Of a stretch of DNA of 64,000 nucleotides, positions 31,591 through 40,498 are shown one piece after another (position 1 is the first letter of the stretch; each line of letters opens with the position of its first letter). This stretch comes from Cupriavidus gilardii. Its GTDB lineage: Bacteria > Pseudomonadota > Gammaproteobacteria > Burkholderiales > Burkholderiaceae. A program made the position numbers and the translations under genes. The DNA lies in NCBI RefSeq assembly GCF_008801915.1, contig NZ_VZOV01000025.1:1-64000 (forward strand), given 5' to 3'. The notes beneath the pieces were generated by a model that made no database searches, was not told the origin of the DNA, and worked only from the letters and a program-made list of their open reading frames with translations.

Positions 31591-32703
31591 TTAACCGTGC
31601 GCCTTTGGCGCCTGCGCCGGAATCCGCGGCGTCTCCACCCGCACGTCTGCGCATTGCGCGCGATGGCGCAGCGCGTGGTCCATCAGCACCAGCGCCAGCA
31701 TCGCCTCGGCGATCGGCGTCGCGCGAATCCCCACGCAAGGATCGTGGCGGCCGAAGGTCTCGACCGTCGCGGCCTGGCCAGCCTTGTCGATCGATTCGCG
31801 CGGCGTGCGGATGCTCGAGGTCGGCTTGATCGCCAGCGACACCATGATGTCCTGGCCGGTCGAGATGCCGCCCAGCACGCCGCCGGCATTGTTGGTGCGA
31901 AAGCCCGCCGCGGTCAGCTCGTCGCCATGGACGCTGCCGCGCTGCGCCACGCTGGCGAAGCCGGCGCCGATCTCGACGCCCTTGACCGCATTGATGCCCA
32001 TCATCGCGTGCGCGATATCGGCATCGAGCTTGTCGAACAGCGGCTCGCCCAGACCCACCGGCACGCCGCTGGCCACCACTTCGATGCGCGCGCCGACCGA
32101 ATCGCCGTCACGGCGCAGCGCGTCCATATAGGTCTCCAGCTCGGGAACGATATTGGCGTCGGCAGCGAAGAACGGGTTGCGCGGCACTTCCGCCCAGTCG
32201 GTGAACGGCACCTGGATCTCGCCCAGCTGCGACATATAGCCCCGGATCTCGGTGCCGTACTGCTCGCGCAGCCACTTGCGCGCGACCGCCGCGGCGGCCA
32301 CCACCGGCGCGGTCAGCCGGGCCGACGAGCGGCCGCCGCCGCGATGGTCGCGGATGCCGTATTTCTGCCAGTAGGTGTAATCGGCGTGGCCGGGGCGGAA
32401 GGTCTCGACGATATTGCCGTAGTCCTTGCTGCGCTGGTCGGTATTGCGGATCAGCAAGCAGATCGGCGTGCCGGTGGTCTTGCCCTCGAATACGCCCGAC
32501 AGGATCTCGACCTGGTCCGGCTCCTTGCGCTGCGTCACGTGGCGCGACGTGCCGGGCTTGCGGCGGTCCAGGTCACCCTGGATATCGGCCTCGCTCAGGC
32601 TCATGCCCGGCGGGCAACCATCGACCACCGCGCCGATCGCGGGTCCGTGCGACTCGCCGAAGGTGGTGACTGTGAAGAGCAGGCCGAGGGTATTGCCGGA
32701 CAT
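31591..32703 (-). CDS. aroC: Chorismate synthase
   Basis: 370 residues from ATG 32703 (M-S-G-N-T-L-G). Signature motifs G-E-S-H-G-P-A-I-G, the R-P-G-H-A-D-Y-T-Y region, G-G-G-R-S-S-A-R, and F-R-T-N-N-A-G-G. It converts EPSP to chorismate with reduced FMN, the last shikimate step. Length is normal. It stands after the LplT-PlsC-like gene on the same strand, with 92 bp between. Confidence 0.97.
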   Translation of the reverse strand: MSGNTLGLLFTVTTFGESHGPAIGAVVDGCPPGMSLSEADIQGDLDRRKPGTSRHVTQRKEPDQVEILSGVFEGKTTGTPICLLIRNTDQRSKDYGNIVETFRPGHADYTYWQKYGIRDHRGGGRSSARLTAPVVAAAAVARKWLREQYGTEIRGYMSQLGEIQVPFTDWAEVPRNPFFAADANIVPELETYMDALRRDGDSVGARIEVVASGVPVGLGEPLFDKLDADIAHAMMGINAVKGVEIGAGFASVAQRGSVHGDELTAAGFRTNNAGGVLGGISTGQDIMVSLAIKPTSSIRTPRESIDKAGQAATVETFGRHDPCVGIRATPIAEAMLALVLMDHALRHRAQCADVRVETPRIPAQAPKAHG

Positions 32704-32795
32704 GATGAAAACCACGCAGGAATTGGGAAAGGCCTACATTGTACGGCCTGGTGCCGCACAGCACCGCACCGTACGGCGCCGCGGGCGGGCGCGGC

Positions 32796-34703
32796 TCAGC
32801 GCCATTCGCCGCGCAGCCCCTGCACCACCTGCTGCAGGCCTTCGGGCGTGGCCTGCTCCGGCGCGATCGGCTCGCCGACCACCAGTTCGAGCCGGCTCAG
32901 GATGCCGCGCCGGAACGGCCGCGTCATCGCCGCCCCGCCCTTGCGCGAGAAAAAGCTGCCCCACAGGCCGCGCAGCGCCATCGGCACCACCGGCACCGGC
33001 GTGCGGCGCACGATCTGCTGCACGCCCTGCTTGAACGGATTGATGTCGCCGCTGGCGGTGATCTTGCCTTCCGGGAAGATGCAGACCAGTTCGCCGGCCG
33101 CCAGTGCACGCGCGACCTCGTCGTAGGCATGCTTCAGCGTCTGCGGATCTTCATGCGCGGGCGCGATCGGAATCGCGCGCGCCTGCCGGAAGAACCACGA
33201 CAGCAGCGGCACGCGGAAGATCCGGTGATCCATCACGAAACGCACCGGCCGCGGGCTCGCCGCCATCAGCACCACCGCATCGGCGAAGCTGACGTGATTG
33301 CAGACCAGCACCGCCGGCCCTTCGGCCGGAATCCGGTCGGTGTGGATCCGCTTGAGCCGGTACACCGTATGCACGAGGATCCAGGCGACGAAGCGCAGCA
33401 GGAATTCCGGCACCAGCGAATAGATGTAGATCGCCACCGCGGCATTGAGCAGCCCGACGGCCAGGAACAGCTCGGGAATGCTGTAGCCGGCGCCGGTCAT
33501 CGCCATCGCCAGCAGCGCCGAGGCGATCATGAACAGGCTGTTCAGGATGTTGTTGGCGGCGATGATCCGCGCCCGATGCGTGGGCGCGCTGCGGCTCTGG
33601 ATCAGCGCGTACAGCGGCACGCTGTAGAAGCCGCCGAACATTGCCAGCAGGAACAGGTCGGCCAGCACGCGCCAGTGCGCGGGCTCGGCGATGAAGGCGG
33701 CGACGCCGCTCAGCGCCGCCGGTGCCTGGCCGCGGCTGGCGAAGTACAGGTCGATCGCGAACACCGTCATGCCGATCGAGCCGAACGGCACCAGGCCCAC
33801 TTCGACATGCCGGCCCGACAGCCGCTCGCACAGCAGCGAGCCGACCCCGATGCCGACCGAGAACACCGCCAGCAGCAGCGTCACCACGCTCTGGTCGCCG
33901 CCGAGCACGGTCTTGGCGAAGGCGAAGAACGAGGTCAGGAAGGTCGCGCCGAGGAACCACAGCCACGAGATGCCCAGCAGGCTCAGGAACACCGTGCGGC
34001 TCTGGCGGGCCAGCATCAGGTTGCGCCAGGTCTCGGTGACCGGATTCCAGTTCAGCTTCAGGTCCGGTTGCGGCGCCGGCGACAGCGGCACGCGCGACGC
34101 GGCCACGCGGCCGGCGATCGCCAGCGCCACGCAGGCCGCGCCGATATAGAGCGTGGCGGGAATGCCTTGCTGCGCCGCCGTCCCACCCACCGCCGCGAGC
34201 TCGCCGCCGAGCACGGTGCCGAGCAGGATCGCGACGAAGGTTCCCATCTCGACCAGCCCGTTGCCGCCGACCAGCTCGCTATCTTCCAGGTGCTGTGGCA
34301 GGTAGGCGTACTTGACCGGGCCGAACAGCGTCGAATGCAGGCCCATCAGGAAGGTCGTCAGGTACAGCAGCGGCGCGCTATACCAGGCGAAGCCCGCCAG
34401 CCCGACCAGCATGATCGCGATCTCCAGCGACTTGACCAACCGGATCAGCCGCGACTTCTCGATCTTGTCGGCGATCTGCCCGCTGGTGGCGGAGAACAGC
34501 ACGAACGGCGCGATGAAGATCGCCGAGATCAGGAAGGCCGCGCTGGCCCCGTCCACGCCCTCGAAGCGCGCGGTCTGGTAGGTCACCAGCGAGGTGAACG
34601 CGACCTTGAACACGTTGTCGTTCATCGCGCCCAGGAACTGGGTCCAGAAGAACGGCGCAAAGCGGCGCTCGCGCAGCAGGCGGGACTGGCTCGATTGGCT
34701 CAT
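32796..34703 (-). CDS. LplT-like MFS transporter fused to PlsC acyltransferase
   Basis: 635 residues. Residues 1-410 form a twelve-helix MFS transporter like LplT, which flips lysophospholipid inward. Residues about 430-635 form a PlsC acyltransferase with N-H-V-S-F-A-D (NHxxxxD) and F-P-E-G-K. In E. coli these are separate: lplT, and aas (acyltransferase plus acyl-ACP synthetase). Here transporter and acyltransferase are joined and the acyl-activating domain is missing, so acyl groups must come from acyl-ACP or acyl-CoA. The expected role is remodelling lysophospholipids in the inner membrane. Confidence 0.85.
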   Translation of the reverse strand: MSQSSQSRLLRERRFAPFFWTQFLGAMNDNVFKVAFTSLVTYQTARFEGVDGASAAFLISAIFIAPFVLFSATSGQIADKIEKSRLIRLVKSLEIAIMLVGLAGFAWYSAPLLYLTTFLMGLHSTLFGPVKYAYLPQHLEDSELVGGNGLVEMGTFVAILLGTVLGGELAAVGGTAAQQGIPATLYIGAACVALAIAGRVAASRVPLSPAPQPDLKLNWNPVTETWRNLMLARQSRTVFLSLLGISWLWFLGATFLTSFFAFAKTVLGGDQSVVTLLLAVFSVGIGVGSLLCERLSGRHVEVGLVPFGSIGMTVFAIDLYFASRGQAPAALSGVAAFIAEPAHWRVLADLFLLAMFGGFYSVPLYALIQSRSAPTHRARIIAANNILNSLFMIASALLAMAMTGAGYSIPELFLAVGLLNAAVAIYIYSLVPEFLLRFVAWILVHTVYRLKRIHTDRIPAEGPAVLVCNHVSFADAVVLMAASPRPVRFVMDHRIFRVPLLSWFFRQARAIPIAPAHEDPQTLKHAYDEVARALAAGELVCIFPEGKITASGDINPFKQGVQQIVRRTPVPVVPMALRGLWGSFFSRKGGAAMTRPFRRGILSRLELVVGEPIAPEQATPEGLQQVVQGLRGEWR

Positions 34704-34873
34704 GGATGGCGGGGAATTCGCAGCGGAGCTGGCGGGAAATCGACGGGCAACGCTGGCGAGCCCCGATGGCAGGCGGCGCCATCGAAGCTGCGGCTACCCG
34801 ATCGGCCGTGCCGGAACGGCGGCCGCTGGGCCCCCGCATGCGCGGGCGCCGCCCCCCTGCCCGCGCGGACGCT

Positions 34874-35320
34874 TCAGCTGGCCTTCTCTTCCGGCCAGTC
34901 GCGGATATAGGCCTTCAGCATCCGGTTCTCGAAGCTCTGCTCCTCGACCACGGCCTTGGCCACGTCGTAGAACGAAATGACGCCCATCAGCGTGCGGCTG
35001 TCGAGCACCGGCATATAGCGGGCATGGCGCTCGAGCATCATCCGGCGAACTTCATTGACATCGGTCTCGGGCGTGCAGGTCAGCGGCGCGTCGTCCATCA
35101 CGCGGCGGATCGTTGCGTTGCCGACATTGCCGTTGTTCGACGCCAGCGTCTGGATGATCTCGCGGAAGGTCAGCATGCCGACCAGTTCGCCGTACTCCAT
35201 CACCACCAGAGAGCCGATGTCGCGCTCGGCCATCGTGGTGACCGCCTCCAGCAGTGACGTATCCGGCTTGACGGTATAGAGCGTATTGCCCTTGATCTGC
35301 AGGATGTCGCTGACTTTCAT
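34874..35320 (-). CDS. CBS-pair protein
   Basis: 148 residues almost wholly made of two CBS motifs (about 8-62 and 75-130: D-I-G-S-L-V-V-M-E, then H-A-R-Y-M-P-V-L-D). CBS pairs bind adenosyl nucleotides such as AMP, ATP or SAM and usually regulate a partner. There is no attached effector domain. Start ATG 35320 has GGGGAG upstream. The 310 bp to metY (35321-35630) hold no other feature I can support. Confidence 0.88.
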   Translation of the reverse strand: MKVSDILQIKGNTLYTVKPDTSLLEAVTTMAERDIGSLVVMEYGELVGMLTFREIIQTLASNNGNVGNATIRRVMDDAPLTCTPETDVNEVRRMMLERHARYMPVLDSRTLMGVISFYDVAKAVVEEQSFENRMLKAYIRDWPEEKAS

Positions 35321-35630
35321 AATGGTCTCCCCTCGATGATGCCGGTGCGGCGGGCGGCGGGCATGGCCCCGCCCGATCAGGCCCGAACCGCGTGGCTGCG
35401 CAGGCTTTGCGCGCCATCCGCGATAGATGTGGCCGATGCTAGCCGAAAGCGGGCGCCCAAGTAAAGCCGGAGCCCTTCGGCCCCGCGCGGCCCCCGCCGG
35501 CGGCCAGTGCTACGATGCAGGCCGGCACATCCGCATGCCGCCGGACGTTCGCCCCGCGCGAGCGTGTCGGTACCGGCCGCTGTCAGACGGCTTCGCTGGA
35601 ACCACGATACAAGGAGACACGAAAGAGACC

Positions 35631-36980
35631 ATGTCCGATACCCGTTTCGATACCCTCGCGCTGCACGCCGGCGCCGCGCCCGATCCCGCCACCGGGGCAC
35701 GCGCCACGCCGATCCACCTGACCACCTCGTTCGTGTTCCGCGACAGCGAACACGCGGCCTCGCTGTTCAATATGGAACGGGCCGGCCATGTGTATTCCCG
35801 CATCTCGAATCCGACCGTGGCCGTGTTCGAGGAGCGCGTCGCCGCGCTCGAGAACGGCGTCGGCGCGATCGCCACGGCCTCGGGCCAGGCCGCGCTGCAT
35901 CTGGCGATCGCGACGCTGATGGGCGCCGGCTCGCATATCGTCGCGTCGGCCGCGCTCTATGGCGGCTCGCACAATCTGCTGCACTACACGCTGCGCCGTT
36001 TCGGCATCGAAACCACCTTCGTGCAGGCGCGCGATATCGACGCCTGGCGCGCGGCGATCCGGCCGGAGACGCGGCTGCTGTTCGGCGAGACGCTGGGCAA
36101 CCCGGGCCTGGACGTGCTCGACATTCCGACGCTGGCGCAGCTGGGCGACGAGCATGGCATTCCGCTGCTGGTCGACTCGACCTTCACCACGCCGTATCTG
36201 CTGCAGCCGTTCGCGCATGGCGCGGCGCTGCTCTACCACTCGGCGACCAAGTTCCTCGGCGGCCATGGCACCACCATCGGCGGCGTGCTGGCAGAAGGCG
36301 GCAATTTCGATTTCGAGGCATCCGGGCTTTTTCCCGAGCTGTCGGAACCGTATGCCGGCTTCCACAACATGGTGTTCACCGAGGAGAGCACCGTCGCGCC
36401 CTTCCTGCTGCGCGCGCGCCGCGAGGGTCTGCGCGACTTCGGCGCCTGCATGAATCCGATGGCCGCGTGGCAGCTGCTGCAGGGGATCGAGACGCTGCCG
36501 CTGCGGATGGCGCGCCATGTCGACAATGCGCGCCGGGTGGTGCAGTTCCTGGTCTCGCACCCGATGGTCGAGTCGGTGGCCTATCCCGAGCTCGAATCGC
36601 ACCCGGACCATGCCATCGCCAAACGGCTGCTGCCGCGCGGCTGCGGCGCGGTATTCAGCTTCAACCTGAAGGGGGACCGTGCCGCGGGCCAGCGCTTCAT
36701 CGAAAGCCTGACGCTGTTCTCGCATCTGGCCAATGTCGGCGACGCGCGCTCGCTGGTGATCCATCCCGCCTCGACCACGCACTTCCGCATGGATGCCGCG
36801 GCGCTGCGCTCGGCCGGCATCGCCGAGGGCACGATCCGGCTGTCGATCGGCCTGGAAGATCCGGACGACCTGATCGACGACCTGAAGCGCGGGCTGAAGG
36901 CGGCGCAGAAGTCGATGGAGAAAGGCAGCAGCGGTGGCAGCGGCACTGCCGGCAACAAGACCAACGGAGGGAACGCCTGA
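35631..36980 (+). CDS. metY: O-acetylhomoserine sulfhydrylase
   Basis: 449 residues from ATG 35631. Cys/Met-metabolism PLP fold: S-R-I-S-N-P-T, T-A-S-G-Q-A-A, D-S-T-F-T-T-P-Y and the PLP lysine K207 in H-S-A-T-K-F-L-G-G-H-G. It makes homocysteine from O-acetylhomoserine and sulfide. Length and motifs favour MetY over the shorter MetZ. The C-terminus ends in about 20 Gly/Ser/Asn-rich residues that look like a disordered tail. It overlaps the hydrolase gene start (TGATG), so translation is coupled. Confidence 0.92.
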   Translation: MSDTRFDTLALHAGAAPDPATGARATPIHLTTSFVFRDSEHAASLFNMERAGHVYSRISNPTVAVFEERVAALENGVGAIATASGQAALHLAIATLMGAGSHIVASAALYGGSHNLLHYTLRRFGIETTFVQARDIDAWRAAIRPETRLLFGETLGNPGLDVLDIPTLAQLGDEHGIPLLVDSTFTTPYLLQPFAHGAALLYHSATKFLGGHGTTIGGVLAEGGNFDFEASGLFPELSEPYAGFHNMVFTEESTVAPFLLRARREGLRDFGACMNPMAAWQLLQGIETLPLRMARHVDNARRVVQFLVSHPMVESVAYPELESHPDHAIAKRLLPRGCGAVFSFNLKGDRAAGQRFIESLTLFSHLANVGDARSLVIHPASTTHFRMDAAALRSAGIAEGTIRLSIGLEDPDDLIDDLKRGLKAAQKSMEKGSSGGSGTAGNKTNGGNA

Positions 36981-37807
36981 TGTATCTGAACGTCGATGGC
37001 CAGCGGGCCTACGCCTATACCGGCGGCAAACCCTTCGATCCCGCCCTGCCCTGCGCCGTGTTCGTCCATGGCGCGCAGAACGACCACAGCGTCTGGGGCC
37101 TGCAGACACGCTGGTTCGCGCATCACGGCTATTCGGTGCTGGCCGTGGACCTGCCCGGCCACAACCGCAGCGAAGGGCCGCCGCTGGCCACGGTCGAGCA
37201 GATGGCCGACTGGATTGCCGCGCTGCTGCGGGCGGCCGGCGTCGAGGCGCCCGCACTGGTGTTCGGCCACAGCATGGGCTCGCTGATCGCGCTCGAATGC
37301 GCGGCGCGCCATGCCGATACGGTGCGCGCGATCGGCATGCTGGCGACCGCCTATCCGATGAAGGTCTCCGACGCGCTGCTCGATGCCGCGCAGAACCGCG
37401 AGCACGAGGCGATCGCGATGGTCAATGCGTGGTCGCATTCGAGCCTGGCCAACAAGCCGTCGGCGCCCGGTCCGGGCTTCTGGATGCATGGCGTCGGTCA
37501 GCGGCTGATGGAACGGGTCGGCCGCCGCAATCCGCAGGGCCAGGTGTTCCATACCGACTTTGCCGCCTGCAACGCCTACGCCAACGGCGAGCGCGCCGCG
37601 GCGGGCCTGCAGTGTCCGGCGCTGGTCGTGATCGGCAGCAAGGACATGATGACGCCGGCGCGCTCGGCCCGCGCGCTGGCGGCGACGATGCCGCGCGCCA
37701 GCGTGGTCGAAGTGCCCTGCGGCCACGCAATCATGGGAGAGAGGCCGGACGAGGTGCTGGACGCGCTGGCGGGCTTTGCGCGGCGCGTGATGGTGAGCGG
37801 CGGTTAA
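36980..37807 (+). CDS. Alpha/beta-hydrolase coupled to metY
   Basis: 275 residues. Oxyanion region V-H-G-A-Q-N-D-H-S-V-W, nucleophile elbow G-H-S-M-G-S (serine about 98), aspartate in I-G-S-K-D, histidine in C-G-H-A-I-M. Its ATG overlaps the metY stop codon. The motif set resembles small esterases and the homoserine-O-acetyltransferase superfamily, but it is too short for MetX. The joint metY transcript suggests a sulfur-amino-acid role that cannot be specified. Confidence 0.83.
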   Translation: MYLNVDGQRAYAYTGGKPFDPALPCAVFVHGAQNDHSVWGLQTRWFAHHGYSVLAVDLPGHNRSEGPPLATVEQMADWIAALLRAAGVEAPALVFGHSMGSLIALECAARHADTVRAIGMLATAYPMKVSDALLDAAQNREHEAIAMVNAWSHSSLANKPSAPGPGFWMHGVGQRLMERVGRRNPQGQVFHTDFAACNAYANGERAAAGLQCPALVVIGSKDMMTPARSARALAATMPRASVVEVPCGHAIMGERPDEVLDALAGFARRVMVSGG

Positions 37808-37819
37808 TCGCGCATACCG

Positions 37820-37881
37820 TCATCCCCGCGAAAGCGGGGACCCAGTGGCTTGAAAAGACGCTGGGTTTCCGCGTCCCCGGG
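37820..37881. repeat. Dispersed repeat with nested palindromes
   Basis: CCCCGCGAAAGCGGGG (37823-37838), then CCCAG (37840-37844) paired with CTGGG (37861-37865) and GGGGAC paired with GTCCCC further out. Sequences of the form 'tcatccccgcgaaagcggggacccag' type are common dispersed intergenic elements in Betaproteobacteria and Xanthomonads. It lies between convergent genes. Confidence 0.7.
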
Positions 37882-37900
37882 AACGGCGCGATATCCCCCC

Positions 37901-39277
37901 TCAGACCTGCCCGTGCCAGCCGGGCGGGACCACCTCGAGCGTGCGGCGCTGCCCCTCGGGGGCCGGTGTCTGCGGCGTCTGCGGCGACATCGCACCCGTG
38001 TCGAAGATTTCCTGCAGCGTCTTGTCGAGCATCGGGTTCTCCAGCACGCCGCGCAACGCGTCGGCGCCATGGAGCAGCTGTGCCACCGCGGTGCGCGGCA
38101 ACCGCGGCAGATTCAGCACCAGCCGGTCGTGCAGCAGCCGCAGCGGCACGCGCGCCGGGTCGCACAGCAGCGCCCAGTGTGCCTGGCCGCGATGGTGCTG
38201 CAGCTTGCCGACCAGATGCATCGCATTGAGCTTGCCCAGCAGCACCGCCAGATAATCGGCCTCGACCCGCAGCTTGCGGCCCAGGTCGAGCTCGCCGACG
38301 CTGCGCGGTGGCTGCTCGCGCGCGCGGTACAGCACGTACAGCACGCCCAGCGCATCGTAGAACTCGCTGCCGGCAAAGGTGCGGCGGCGCCAGTAGCCCT
38401 GCCGCACCACCGGCAGGTTGGCCGCGATGGTGGCGCCCAGCAGCGTCACCAGCCAGCTCAGGTAGATCCACAGCAGGAAGATCGGCAGTGCGGCAAAGGC
38501 GCCGTAGACCGCGGTATAGGTCGGGAAACGCGTGACGAAATAGCCGAACCCGCGCTTCGACAGCTCGAAGGCGAGCGCCGCCACCAGGCCTGCCAGAATG
38601 GCATCGCGCCATTCGACATAGGCATTGGGCACCGCCGTATAGAGCAAGGCGAAGGCGATCGCCGACAGCAACACCGGCGCCAGACTCACCGCAAAACCGA
38701 CGCCGAACGGCATCGTGCCGACATAGCCGGCGGAGATCGAGATCAGATACGAGCTGATCGACAGGCTGCCGCCGATCAGCACCGGCCCGCAGGTCAGCAC
38801 CGCCCAGAACACCAGCACGCGCTGCGCGAAGCGCCGCTTCTGCTTGACCCGCCAGATTGCATTGAGCGCGTCCTCGACAGTCAGCATCGTCAGCACCGCG
38901 GTGACCATCAGGCCGACCAGGCCCACTGCGGTCAGGCCCTTGGCATTGCGCGCGAACTGCCCCAGATAGCCGGTGATCGAATCGGTCAGATTGCCGGGAA
39001 TCAGATTCTGGAACAGGAAGCCTTCGATCGCGCTGCGGAAGTTCGCGAACATCGGAAAGGCGGCGAGCAGCGCGAACGCGACCGTCAGCACCGGCACCAC
39101 CGACAGCACGGTCGTGAAAGTCAGGCTGGCGGCAACCTGCGGCAGGCGGTCCTCGCCGGCGCGCCGCGTGGCATAGCGCAGCAGCGCACGCAGCTTCTGC
39201 CAGTTCCATTCGCGGCGCAGCCGCGCGAGACGGTTGGTGCTGCGGGACAGAAGACTCGGATGGGACATGCGGGGCAA
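37901..39277 (-). CDS. YihY/UPF0761-family inner-membrane protein
   Basis: 458 residues. About six membrane helices in 45-310, with P-Q-V-A-A-S-L-T-F-T-T and W-I-Y-L-S-W-L-V-T-L-L-G-A typical of YihY/BrkB proteins (once misnamed RNase BN). The C-terminal 130 residues are soluble and end in a Pro/Thr-rich tail. Function of the family is unsettled. It is divergent from wrbA; the ATG chosen is 39277, with ATG 39265 (M-S-H-P) possible. Confidence 0.88.
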   Translation of the reverse strand: MPRMSHPSLLSRSTNRLARLRREWNWQKLRALLRYATRRAGEDRLPQVAASLTFTTVLSVVPVLTVAFALLAAFPMFANFRSAIEGFLFQNLIPGNLTDSITGYLGQFARNAKGLTAVGLVGLMVTAVLTMLTVEDALNAIWRVKQKRRFAQRVLVFWAVLTCGPVLIGGSLSISSYLISISAGYVGTMPFGVGFAVSLAPVLLSAIAFALLYTAVPNAYVEWRDAILAGLVAALAFELSKRGFGYFVTRFPTYTAVYGAFAALPIFLLWIYLSWLVTLLGATIAANLPVVRQGYWRRRTFAGSEFYDALGVLYVLYRAREQPPRSVGELDLGRKLRVEADYLAVLLGKLNAMHLVGKLQHHRGQAHWALLCDPARVPLRLLHDRLVLNLPRLPRTAVAQLLHGADALRGVLENPMLDKTLQEIFDTGAMSPQTPQTPAPEGQRRTLEVVPPGWHGQV

Positions 39278-39390
39278 ACTCCAGGGCGGCGGGCGCCGAG
39301 CCCGCCACTATAATACGCCGGTTGCCCTGCATGGGATGCGTTGCCGCGCAATGCAATGCCCTTCCCGTTTCCGCCTGCCCTCCTGCCCTC

Positions 39391-40011
39391 ATGTCCGACA
39401 TCCTGGTCCTCTACTACAGCCGTCACGGCAGCACCCGCAAGCTCGCCGAGCTGATCGCCACCGGCATCGACAGCGTGCCCGGCGCCCACGCGCGGCTGCG
39501 CACGGTCCCGCCGGTCTCGACGGTATGCGAGGCTACCGCGCCGGACATCCCCGCCGACGGCCCGCCCTATGTGGAACTGCGCGACCTGCACGAGTGCATC
39601 GGCCTCGCGCTCGGCAGCCCGACCCGCTTCGGCAACATGGCCGCGCCGATGAAGTACTTCGTCGACGGCACCATCGCCGAATGGCTGTCGGGCACGCTGA
39701 CGGGCAAGCCGGCCTGCGTGTTCACGTCGACCGGCAGCCTGCATGGCGGCCAGGAAACCACGCTGCTGTCGATGATGCTGCCGCTGCTGCATCACGGCAT
39801 GCTGGTGATGGGGCTGCCCTACAGCGAGCGCGGGCTGATGACGACCGTGGGCGGCGGCACGCCATATGGTCCGAGCCATCACGCGCTGGGCGACAACAGC
39901 CGGCCGGTCAGCGAAGACGAGTCGGCGCTGGCCATCGCGATGGGCAAGCGGCTGGCGCAGACCGCGCTGCGGCTTGCCGACAACGCCTCCGCCAACGGAG
40001 CGTCGCGATGA
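39391..40011 (+). CDS. WrbA-type NAD(P)H:quinone oxidoreductase
   Basis: 206 residues. Flavodoxin fold: Y-Y-S-R-H-G-S-T-R-K FMN phosphate loop (9-18), G-S-P-T-R-F-G-N-M, S-T-G-S-L-H-G-G-Q-E-T-T and G-G-G-T-P-Y-G. WrbA proteins reduce quinones by two electrons using FMN. It overlaps the DUF2069 gene by ATGA (40008-40011). That pairing is common in Burkholderiales. Confidence 0.92.
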   Translation: MSDILVLYYSRHGSTRKLAELIATGIDSVPGAHARLRTVPPVSTVCEATAPDIPADGPPYVELRDLHECIGLALGSPTRFGNMAAPMKYFVDGTIAEWLSGTLTGKPACVFTSTGSLHGGQETTLLSMMLPLLHHGMLVMGLPYSERGLMTTVGGGTPYGPSHHALGDNSRPVSEDESALAIAMGKRLAQTALRLADNASANGASR

Positions 40012-40448
40012 ACCCGGCCGATCCGCGCGACGACGCGCTGCACAGCCCCCTGCTGTACCGGCTGAGCATCGCCAGCCTGCTCGCGCTGATTGCGCTGTCG
40101 ATCGCCTGGGAGTGGTTCCTGGCCCCGCTGCGGCCGGGCGGTTCGTGGCTGATCGTCAAGTTCGTGCCGCTGCTGCTGCCGCTGCGCGGCATGCTGACGC
40201 GAAACCGCTACACGATGCAGTGGTCGTCGATGCTGATCCTGCTGTATTTCACCGAAGGGGTCGTGCGCGCCACCAGCGACCGCGCGCCGTCGTCGTGGCT
40301 GGCATGGTGCGAGGTGGCCCTGACCGTGCTGTTCTTCTTCGCGACCATCTTCTATCTGCGCCCGTACAAGCGCCGTGCGCGTGCGCAGGCTCGCGTGCAC
40401 GACAAGGCCGAGGCCGACGCCGCGGCCTCCACGCCGACGCGGCGCTGA
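40008..40448 (+). CDS. DUF2069 membrane protein
   Basis: 146 residues with four membrane segments (about 22-42, 50-70, 78-95, 105-125) and the family phrase R-N-R-Y-T-M-Q-W-S-S-M. It ends in a basic, alanine-rich tail. The function is unknown. It is translationally coupled to wrbA and 50 bp before the next gene. Confidence 0.87.
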   Translation: MNPADPRDDALHSPLLYRLSIASLLALIALSIAWEWFLAPLRPGGSWLIVKFVPLLLPLRGMLTRNRYTMQWSSMLILLYFTEGVVRATSDRAPSSWLAWCEVALTVLFFFATIFYLRPYKRRARAQARVHDKAEADAAASTPTRR

Positions 40449-40498
40449 AGCGCCGCGCCATTTCCCTTCGACGTCTTCCCGATCCGAACGCCAACGCC

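Noticed and set aside
35321..35630. SAM or SAH riboswitch before metY
   Set aside because: No conserved riboswitch core could be recognised by eye; the leader is GC-rich without the expected motifs.
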